Origin: Sphingobacteriaceae bacterium
GTDB taxonomy: Bacteria; Bacteroidota; Bacteroidia; Sphingobacteriales; Sphingobacteriaceae
Length of the DNA: 5,097 nt
Direction: 5' to 3'
NCBI GenBank assembly: GCA_025450155.1
Contig: JANWIB010000122.1
Span: 1-5,097 of the forward strand
The stretch's first letter is position 1. Each line of letters starts with the position of its first letter. Shown here in pieces: positions 1-5,097 of this stretch. Position numbers and translations under genes: made by a program. The notes beneath the pieces are model-generated. The model did no database searches. It was not told where the DNA came from and worked only from the letters and a program-made list of their open reading frames with translations.

Positions 1-507
1 ATCATCCGTCATTGGCATGCAGCCAATGGTCACGCAGGAACCATGAATAAAAATATCCCCACCAAGATCAATTGCCTTACTTTTCTCTTTATCGGATTGA
101 TTGGGATAACTAACTCCTAATGACAAATAAAAATTACTTACCGGATTAAACCGATTTATGTAATACAAACCTTCCGGAACCTGATTATCCCCTTGTTTCC
201 GTTTGGGGCCCAATTGTCCGGAGCTTTCACAAATTTCATAGGTTTGTATTTTTTTATACGTGCTTTCATTTTTATTTTTTGCATACACATCAAGTTGCTG
301 CTCGGCTTTGTAGGCAGTAATTAAGATCGTTAACTTATCTATATCAATACCGTTTACTTTAAGATGATTAGTTACTTGTTTTCCTTTCTCTTTAAAGGCT
401 ATTTTAACCCGTTCATATTTTTTCTGTTCGGACAAAAAATCGTTTGGTAGAATAAAAGCGGTCAGGATAATGGCTAATACGAATAGCCATAAAGAATTTT
501 TTATCAT
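1..507 (-). CDS. YafK-type L,D-transpeptidase-fold protein, 3' end cut by the window
   Basis: The frame is open from ATG at 507 to the window edge, giving 169 residues without a stop; the C-terminus lies outside. Seen: a hydrophobic N-terminus (residues 5-20, after Lys3) that could be a signal peptide or membrane anchor. Then comes SSGQLGPKRKQGDNQVPEG (95-113), matching the substrate-loop region of YafK-like proteins, and IHGSCVTIGCMPMTDD (154-169). The latter contains the His155-Gly pair and the predicted nucleophile Cys163 of the YkuD fold. Known of the family: YkuD-fold enzymes make or cut crosslinks in the periplasmic murein layer; E. coli YafK (DpaA) detaches Braun lipoprotein from peptidoglycan. 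Which reaction this protein performs cannot be told. It lies 31 bp after nadB on the same strand, so co-transcription is likely. No Shine-Dalgarno sequence precedes the ATG, as is common in Bacteroidota. Family assignment is firm; precise function is not. Confidence 0.85.
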   Translation of the reverse strand, partial: MIKNSLWLFVLAIILTAFILPNDFLSEQKKYERVKIAFKEKGKQVTNHLKVNGIDIDKLTILITAYKAEQQLDVYAKNKNESTYKKIQTYEICESSGQLGPKRKQGDNQVPEGLYYINRFNPVSNFYLSLGVSYPNQSDKEKSKAIDLGGDIFIHGSCVTIGCMPMTDD

Positions 508-538
508 AAGGTTCTGAGTTACTTTTTTTGATTCAAAT

Positions 539-2125
539 TTAAAAAATCGTATCCACCGGATGATCCACATGTTCGGGATGATCGGTTGTATAATGCAGGC
601 CCCGGCTTTCTTTACGTAGCATCGCCGATTTAATAACAATATAGGCTGTTTGGATTACATTTCGGAGTTCACAGAGTTTAACCGAAAGCTTGGTAGCTTT
701 ATAAAAAGATTCGGTTTCTTCATACAACAAGCCTAAACGTCGCATGGCTCGTTCTAAACGGAAATCGGAGCGCACAATGCCCACATAATCACTCATCACT
801 TTTTGGGTTTCACGCAAATTATGGGTTACCAGAATATCCTCATTAGACAATTGGGTATTGGTTTCATCCCATTCGGGAATGTTTCCAGGAATGGAGTAAT
901 TTTTAAAATGGCTAACTGCATCGGTATAAATACGATGTGCAAAAACTGTTGCCTCTAATAAAGAATTGGAAGCCAATCGGTTAGCACCATGCAAACCTGT
1001 AGAAGAACATTCGCCACAAGCATATAAGCGCTGAATAGATGACCTTCCGTTTTCATCAACTAAAATTCCACCACACATATAATGAGCAGCTGGTGTAACC
1101 GGAATCATATCCTTAGTCATGTCAATACCAATACTCAGGCATTTGGCATAAATATTTGGAAAATGATTTAGAATCTCATCTTTAGAACGATGACGAACAT
1201 CTAAATAAACAAAATCATCACCTGATTTTTTCATTTCAGAATCTATAGCCCGGGCAACAATATCCCGTGGGGCTAAAGATTTACGTTCATCATATAAGTG
1301 CATAAATTCTTCGCCATTTCGGTTTTTCAACACACCTCCAAAACCACGTACAGCTTCTGAAATCAAAAAAGAGGGATATTCGCCAGGATTATACAATGCG
1401 GTTGGATGAAACTGGATAAACTCCATATTGCGTACTTTTCCTTTAGCCCGGTATACCATCGCTAAACCATCTCCTGTGGCAATAACCGGATTAGTTGTAT
1501 TGGAATAAATATGTCCTGCACCACCAGAAGCCATTACGGTGATAGGAGCCAGTATCCGCTCTACCTCGTTAGTACTTGTATTTAAGGCATACACACCGTA
1601 GCATGTAATATCGGTAGATTTTTTATCTACAAACTCGCCTAAATGATGCTGGGTAATCAACTCGACCGCAAAATAATGAGTTAACAACTCAATATTAGGG
1701 TTGGCATGAATTTGTTCTAATAAAGCCCGCTCAATTTCAAAACCGGTAATATCCTTATAATGCAATACCCGATGTTCCGAATGGCCACCTTCTTTAGCCA
1801 GGTCAAAAATACCCGATTGAGTTTTGTCAAAATTAGTTCCGTAATCAATAATTTCCTGAATACGTTCCGGACCTTCTTTTACTACGATTTCAACAATAGC
1901 TTTATCACATAACCCGTCGCCAGCAATCAGTGTATCCTGTATGTGTTTGTCAAACGAATCTTCTTTATCTACAACCACGGCTACACCTCCCTGAGCATAC
2001 TTCGTGTTCGATTCATCTTCGTTAGCCTTTGTAACTATTAACACCTTACCATGTTGGGCAGCCTTTAGAGCAAAGCTCAATCCGGCTATACCCGAACCTA
2101 CAACCAGGAAATCAACACTTTTCAT
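539..2125 (-). CDS. nadB: L-aspartate oxidase NadB
   Basis: This flavoenzyme oxidises L-aspartate to iminoaspartate in the cytoplasm, the first step of de novo NAD synthesis; oxygen or fumarate serves as acceptor in known homologues. The 528 residues match the usual length (about 540 in E. coli). Seen: the N-terminal dinucleotide-binding motif GSGIAG (10-15); NTKYAQGG (40-47), typical of the succinate dehydrogenase/fumarate reductase flavoprotein family; KEGGHSEHRVLH (111-122); QFHPTAL (238-244); APRDIVAR (285-292); HYMCGG (348-353); and HGANRLASNSLLE (379-391). His240, Arg287, His348 and Arg383 correspond to catalytic or substrate-binding residues described for the E. coli enzyme. A C-terminal helical region follows from about residue 430. 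Start: ATG at 2125 places the flavin motif at the usual distance from the N-terminus. The gene is divergent from nadA and probably leads a two-gene unit with the YafK-type gene. It appears intact. Confidence 0.97.
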   Translation of the reverse strand: MKSVDFLVVGSGIAGLSFALKAAQHGKVLIVTKANEDESNTKYAQGGVAVVVDKEDSFDKHIQDTLIAGDGLCDKAIVEIVVKEGPERIQEIIDYGTNFDKTQSGIFDLAKEGGHSEHRVLHYKDITGFEIERALLEQIHANPNIELLTHYFAVELITQHHLGEFVDKKSTDITCYGVYALNTSTNEVERILAPITVMASGGAGHIYSNTTNPVIATGDGLAMVYRAKGKVRNMEFIQFHPTALYNPGEYPSFLISEAVRGFGGVLKNRNGEEFMHLYDERKSLAPRDIVARAIDSEMKKSGDDFVYLDVRHRSKDEILNHFPNIYAKCLSIGIDMTKDMIPVTPAAHYMCGGILVDENGRSSIQRLYACGECSSTGLHGANRLASNSLLEATVFAHRIYTDAVSHFKNYSIPGNIPEWDETNTQLSNEDILVTHNLRETQKVMSDYVGIVRSDFRLERAMRRLGLLYEETESFYKATKLSVKLCELRNVIQTAYIVIKSAMLRKESRGLHYTTDHPEHVDHPVDTIF

Positions 2126-2151
2126 TTAAAAAACTATAGAATTGTAAACTT

Positions 2152-2163
2152 CAAATACATTTG
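2152..2163. repeat. Dyad CAAAT-AC-ATTTG at the nadB promoter
   Basis: CAAATACATTTG has perfect 5-bp arms around a 2-bp centre. On the plus strand its right part reads TACATTTG (2156-2163), a full match to TAnnTTTG, although no TTG lies at a suitable distance upstream. On the minus strand it covers the -7-like box of the candidate nadB promoter. It could be a small operator or merely back-to-back promoter boxes. Confidence 0.35.
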
Positions 2164-2181
2164 TGAATAAAACCTAGTAAA
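2152..2181 (-). promoter_or_regulatory. Candidate nadB promoter (Bacteroidota type)
   Basis: Read on the minus strand, TTTA (2181-2178) is followed by 18 bases and then TGTATTTG (2159-2152). The Bacteroidota consensus is TTG or TTTG near -33 and TAnnTTTG near -7, so each box has one mismatch and the spacing is acceptable. It would give a leader of about 20 nt before the nadB ATG. In such A/T-rich DNA near matches also arise by chance. Confidence 0.3.
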
Positions 2182-2194
2182 GATGTTAATTTTG
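2161..2194 (+). promoter_or_regulatory. Candidate nadA-direction promoter
   Basis: TTG at 2161-2163 is followed after 23 bases by TAATTTTG at 2187-2194, an exact match to the Bacteroidota TAnnTTTG -7 box. The spacer is at the long end of the range I recall for this class (about 17-23). If used, it would give nadA an untranslated leader of more than 300 nt containing the inverted-repeat cluster. A closer promoter with poorer box matches is equally possible. Confidence 0.3.
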
Positions 2195-2292
2195 TATTAA
2201 TAGCAGTTTGAAAAAATTTAAGATATTCTGAAGCCTTATATTTTTACCAGATTTTAATACAATTTTTAAGTTAGTTTTAAGAAGATAATTCC

Positions 2293-2338
2293 ATTTTATA
2301 CACGTTTTTACTTTCACAAAATATTCACTGTATAAAAT
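2293..2338. repeat. Inverted repeat ATTTTATAC / GTATAAAAT
   Basis: The arms ATTTTATAC (2293-2301) and GTATAAAAT (2330-2338) are perfect 9-bp complements separated by 28 bases. All but one pair are A-T, so a match of this length could occur by chance in this spacer. It interleaves with the stronger repeat at 2301-2371. Confidence 0.4.
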
Positions 2339-2371
2339 TTATCACAAAAAATTGTAAAAAGTAAAAACCTG
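2301..2371. repeat. Inverted repeat CACGTTTTTACTTT / AAAGTAAAAACCTG
   Basis: The left arm (2301-2314) and right arm (2358-2371) pair at 13 of 14 positions, with 11 consecutive pairs formed by GTTTTTACTTT (2304-2314) and AAAGTAAAAAC (2358-2368). The 43-base interval also holds two copies of TCACAAAA (the first starting at 2314, the second at 2342-2349). It could be paired operator half-sites for a regulator of NAD synthesis, or a stem in a nadA leader. It is not a typical terminator, because the loop is long and the stem is A/T-rich. Confidence 0.5.
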
Positions 2372-2537
2372 ATAAGTAATGAATTAGGCTTCTATAAATG
2401 TTTGAAAAGTGTTGAAAAAAGTAGGAAAACAAAAAGAGAAGAACAATAGTGAGCAATTTTTTTCACATAACTAACACACTAATAAATGATAATAATTTCT
2501 TTTTTAAAAAGAATTGTATTTTATTGAAGCGTTGAGA

Positions 2538-3530
2538 ATGGATACTTTTGAAGAAATAAATGTGAAGGGTTTTATAGATGAACCCATTGATCCAACCCTG
2601 GATCTTTTTGATGAGATTGAAAAATTAAAAAAAGAAAAAAATGCAGTTATACTGGCTCATTATTACCAGGATCCGGATATACAGGATATTGCTGACTATA
2701 TTGGAGATAGTTTGGGATTATCGCAACAAGCTGCTAAGACCAATGCCGATATTATTGCATTTGCCGGTGTGCATTTTATGGCCGAAACAGCCAAAATATT
2801 ATCGCCAAATAAAAAGGTAGTTATACCCGATGTCAAAGCAGGATGCTCTTTATCAGACAGTTGCCCGCCACATCTGTTTGCAAAATTTAAAGAAGCTTAT
2901 CCTGATCACATGGTGATTACGTATGTAAATTGTACAGCGGAATTGAAGGCAATGAGTGATATTGTTTGTACTTCTTCAAATGCGGTTCAAATTGTAGAAA
3001 GTTTACCAAAAGATCAGAAGATTATTTTTGGACCTGATAAGAACTTAGGAAAATATGTAGAGAAAAAAACAGGAAGAAATTTAGTGTTATGGAATGGCGC
3101 CTGTATGGTGCATGAGATATTTTCGCAACAACGAATTATTAAATTAAAAGAACGGCATCCCGAAGCAAAATTTATTGCACATCCGGAATGTGAAGAGTCA
3201 GTATTAAAAATGGCCGATTATATTGGTTCTACTACAGGTTTGTTAAAATATACGATCAATAATCCGGCTAAAGAATTTATTATAGCAACAGAAAGCGGAA
3301 TTATTCATCAGATGGAGAAAGCAAATCCGGCTAAAACATTTATACCGGCCCCTCCAAATAATGCCTGTGCTTGTAACGAGTGCCCACACATGAAACGAAA
3401 TACCCTAGAAAAATTATACCTATGTTTAAAAAATGAGTTGCCCGAAGTTACTGTTCCGATGGATATCATTGTTCGGGCACAAAAGCCAATTGAAAGAATG
3501 TTGGAAATATCAGAAAAATTAGGATTATAA
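2538..3530 (+). CDS. nadA: Quinolinate synthase NadA
   Basis: NadA condenses iminoaspartate with dihydroxyacetone phosphate to quinolinate, using a [4Fe-4S] cluster in the cytoplasm. From ATG 2538 the protein has 330 residues. Seen, in that numbering: AVILAHYYQDPDIQDIADYIGDS (36-58, abbreviated motif HYYQ...GDS); AGCSLSDSC with Cys103; YVNCTAELKAMSDIVCTSSNAV around 129-150; NGACMVHE with Cys189; HPECEES; ATESGIIHQM; and the C-terminal ACACNECPHMK with Cys282. Cys103, Cys189 and Cys282 match the three cluster ligands known in the family, and the three-part repeated fold is complete. Start: the frame stays open upstream to TTG 2514, adding eight residues; ATG 2538 is preferred as a standard codon, and the extra stretch resembles no known NadA N-terminus. 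There is no Shine-Dalgarno sequence. A symporter gene follows 19 bp downstream, so the two are probably co-transcribed. Confidence 0.97.
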   Translation: MDTFEEINVKGFIDEPIDPTLDLFDEIEKLKKEKNAVILAHYYQDPDIQDIADYIGDSLGLSQQAAKTNADIIAFAGVHFMAETAKILSPNKKVVIPDVKAGCSLSDSCPPHLFAKFKEAYPDHMVITYVNCTAELKAMSDIVCTSSNAVQIVESLPKDQKIIFGPDKNLGKYVEKKTGRNLVLWNGACMVHEIFSQQRIIKLKERHPEAKFIAHPECEESVLKMADYIGSTTGLLKYTINNPAKEFIIATESGIIHQMEKANPAKTFIPAPPNNACACNECPHMKRNTLEKLYLCLKNELPEVTVPMDIIVRAQKPIERMLEISEKLGL

Positions 3531-3549
3531 GATAAACGCGACCAAATTA

Positions 3550-4791
3550 ATGTTTAAAAGATTTTTTAAGAATTACAGCAATATCATTTGGTTGCTTACC
3601 GGAATAATTGGAGGAAGTATTATTGGGTTAATTTTTGGTGAAGAAGTTAAATTAATTAAACCCGTAGGCGATATATTTCTAAATCTATTATTTTCAGCTG
3701 TAATTCCCCTCATATTTTTTGCCATTGCATCGGCCGTAGCTAATATTACCAAATCAGAAAAGCTTGGTAAAACGATTTCGACTACGTTATTTATATTCCT
3801 TTTAACAGTACTTATTGCAGCTCTCCTAATGGTTGTAGGTGTAAAGATATTTCCTATAGATAAAATAGTAACCAGTAAATTAGTTGTTCCGAATAAGTTG
3901 GAGGAACCGAATATTGCCCAGCAGATAACTGCACTTTTTACTACTTCAGACTTTTTCGAGTTGCTGTCGCGAAAAAATATGATGGCCCTCATCATATTCT
4001 CATTGCTCATTGGGTTTGCTACACTGCGGTCAGGAGAAAAGGGAGAAACTTTCAGGAAGTTTTTAACATCCGGAAATGAGGTTTTTAAAAGCCTGATTTC
4101 CATGATTATGAAATTAGCGCCCATTGGTTTAGGAGCTTATTTTGCCTACATGGTGGGTATTTTAGGCAAAGATTTATTCAGCTCGTATGCACATTCATTG
4201 GGCTTATATTATAGTTTTGGACTTTTTTACTACCTGGTTATTTTCACTTTATATGCCCTTATTGCCGGTGGATATAAAGCGGTTAAATATTATTGGAAAA
4301 ACAATATTATCCCCTCTGCAACGGCATTAGGGACCTGTAGTAGTATTGCAACCATACCGGCCAATTTAAATGCCGCCGAGAAAATGGGCATCCCGAAAGA
4401 TATTGGTAATATGGCCGTGCCTTTAGGGGCTACATTACATAAAGAAGGATCCAGTATAGGCGCCATTATTAAAATAGTGGTTGTTTTTTCGCTTTTTGGA
4501 AGAGAATTTTCGGGTGTAGATACCATTTGTTTAGCAGTAGGAATTGCAGTTTTAACCAGTATTGTAGAAGGTGGAATACCCAATGGAGGGTATATGGGCG
4601 AATTGTTTATTATTACCGCTTATGGTTTTCCTCCGGAGGCGTTATCCGTAGTCATGATTATTGCCACTTTAATTGATCCCATGGCTACATTGTTGAATGC
4701 CACAGGTGATACCGCTTCGGGGATGTTGATTTCGCGAATAATGGAAGGAAAAAATTGGTTAAAACGTTCATTTAGTACTGCTTATGCATAA
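3550..4791 (+). CDS. Dicarboxylate/amino acid:cation symporter family (DAACS) transporter, substrate uncertain
   Basis: This 413-residue inner-membrane protein has the glutamate-transporter fold. Hydrophobic segments lie near 11-30, 39-66, 77-100, 144-160, 175-203, 215-239, 288-315 and 362-395, with re-entrant hairpin 1 near 253-277 (TCSSIATIPA) and hairpin 2 near 328-357 (GGIPNGGYMGE). The last helix carries DPMATLLNATGD (376-387). Asp376, Thr380, Asn383 and Asp387 match binding-site positions Asp394, Thr398, Asn401 and Asp405 of archaeal GltPh. However, the side-chain-binding Arg397 position is Ala379, the hairpin-1 Arg276 position is Cys263, and the NMDGT cation motif reads HKEGS (297-301). 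Family membership is firm, but an acidic amino acid substrate is not supported, and a neutral or other substrate is an inference. The gene starts 19 bp after nadA and overlaps the next gene by 8 nt, suggesting one transcript. No truncation is seen. Confidence 0.9.
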   Translation: MFKRFFKNYSNIIWLLTGIIGGSIIGLIFGEEVKLIKPVGDIFLNLLFSAVIPLIFFAIASAVANITKSEKLGKTISTTLFIFLLTVLIAALLMVVGVKIFPIDKIVTSKLVVPNKLEEPNIAQQITALFTTSDFFELLSRKNMMALIIFSLLIGFATLRSGEKGETFRKFLTSGNEVFKSLISMIMKLAPIGLGAYFAYMVGILGKDLFSSYAHSLGLYYSFGLFYYLVIFTLYALIAGGYKAVKYYWKNNIIPSATALGTCSSIATIPANLNAAEKMGIPKDIGNMAVPLGATLHKEGSSIGAIIKIVVVFSLFGREFSGVDTICLAVGIAVLTSIVEGGIPNGGYMGELFIITAYGFPPEALSVVMIIATLIDPMATLLNATGDTASGMLISRIMEGKNWLKRSFSTAYA

Positions 4792-5097
4792 ATTTTTTTA
4801 TTTAGTCATTTTTCTGTTTTTTTTTCTGTCTTCAAAAGGACAAACGTTACCTAAATCCGAGCAGCTGATTGTAGTTACCACTACCAATTGGGATGTAAAT
4901 AATGGTAAATTGACAGTTTACGAATGGAAAAACGGGAAATGGAATGCTTTATTAACCGATATTCCCGTTGTTGTAGGTAAAAAAGGGTTAGCTTGGGGAA
5001 AGGGCCTGCATAATGGAAAATTTAATACCGGAGTATTAAAGAAAGAAGGTGACGGACGATCTCCGGCCGGTATTTTTCCCTTGAATCAGCTTTTTGG
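4784..5097 (+). CDS. Probable secreted YkuD-family L,D-transpeptidase-like protein, 3' end cut by the window
   Basis: ATG 4784 opens a frame that runs to the window edge (104 full codons). The start overlaps the last 8 nt of the symporter gene (ATGCATAA), a sign of translational coupling. Seen: a signal peptide, MHKFFYLVIFLFFFLSSKGQ, with a likely cleavage near residues 19-20 and no lipobox cysteine. Then comes a beta-rich stretch, QLIVVTTTNWD (27-37), LTVYEWKNGKW (43-53) and PVVVGKKGLAWGKGLH (61-76), and KKEGDGRSPAGIFPL (86-100). The K-x-EGD-x-R-[ST]-P-x-G-x-F signature is typical of YkuD-fold proteins, where it precedes the catalytic His and Cys. Those catalytic residues lie beyond the window, so activity cannot be judged. 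The likely site of action is the periplasm, on peptidoglycan crosslinks. It differs clearly in sequence from the YafK-type protein at the left edge. The signal peptide is encoded partly by a run of nine T (4817-4825). Confidence 0.75.
   Translation, partial: MHKFFYLVIFLFFFLSSKGQTLPKSEQLIVVTTTNWDVNNGKLTVYEWKNGKWNALLTDIPVVVGKKGLAWGKGLHNGKFNTGVLKKEGDGRSPAGIFPLNQLF

Larger units (their letters stand above)
2126..2537. other. Divergent nadB/nadA intergenic region, A/T-rich
   Basis: This 412-bp spacer separates the divergent nadB and nadA starts and must hold the promoters of both gene sets. I see no protein-coding frame, tRNA or recognisable riboswitch in it. It is strongly A/T-rich with many short A and T runs. 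It contains promoter-like elements at 2152-2194, a short dyad at 2152-2163, and a cluster of inverted repeats at 2293-2371, listed separately. It is long for a divergent spacer between two housekeeping genes, so an operator or a structured leader is possible. Confidence 0.8.

Noticed and set aside
2301..2371. Inverted repeat as an intrinsic terminator
   Set aside because: The loop of about 43 bases and A/T-rich stem are unlike a terminator, and both flanking genes are transcribed away from this spacer, so no gene end needs one here.
2195..2537. NAD+-I (nadA motif) riboswitch in front of nadA
   Set aside because: That class is known mainly from Acidobacteria and has conserved G/C-rich pieces. 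This spacer is nearly all A/T, and I could not find its conserved segments.
2126..2537. Small protein gene in the spacer
   Set aside because: Frames are broken by frequent TAA/TAG codons on both strands, and no plausible start with a coding-like stretch is seen.
3531..3549. Separate promoter or terminator between nadA and the symporter
   Set aside because: The gap is only 19 bp, with no hairpin and no TAnnTTTG box.
3573..4124. Open minus-strand frame of 183 codons opposite the symporter
   Set aside because: It lies wholly within the symporter gene, its translation resembles no family I know, and its composition is what a complement of membrane-protein codons gives.
4290..4583. Open minus-strand frame of 97 codons opposite the symporter
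   Set aside because: Same situation: fully inside a well-supported gene on the other strand, with no recognisable motif.

Overview
The window looks like a piece of a Bacteroidota chromosome. The evidence is low GC content, A/T-rich spacers, start codons without a Shine-Dalgarno sequence, and spacer sequences resembling the Bacteroidota promoter consensus (TTG, then TAnnTTTG). No rRNA, tRNA, CRISPR array, insertion sequence or prophage gene is visible. A genus cannot be named from this sequence alone.

Layout: two gene sets point away from a 412-bp A/T-rich spacer (2126-2537). On the minus strand nadB (L-aspartate oxidase, 2125-539) is followed after 31 bp by a YafK-type L,D-transpeptidase-fold protein (507 to beyond base 1; its 3' end is missing). 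On the plus strand nadA (quinolinate synthase, 2538-3530) is followed after 19 bp by a DAACS/glutamate-transporter-fold symporter (3550-4791). Its stop overlaps by 8 nt the start of a secreted protein that looks like a YkuD-family L,D-transpeptidase (4784 to beyond 5097; 3' end missing).

Function: NadB oxidises L-aspartate to iminoaspartate, and NadA condenses this with dihydroxyacetone phosphate to quinolinate, the de novo NAD precursor. Both enzymes appear intact, with the expected flavin, active-site and iron-sulfur residues. nadC, the next step, is not in the window. The symporter beside nadA invites the idea of aspartate supply, but both arginine positions linked to acidic side-chain recognition in this fold are non-basic here, and its cation-site motif is altered. 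Its substrate and coupling ion are therefore open. Each NAD gene has a peptidoglycan-crosslink-type gene downstream, giving the window a mirror-like order.

The core genes are ordinary housekeeping genes. The items most worth a second look are the symporter's binding site, the structured divergent spacer (interleaved inverted repeats, a dyad and promoter-like elements), and the flanking pair of YkuD-type genes. I see no clear evidence of a wholly new system.
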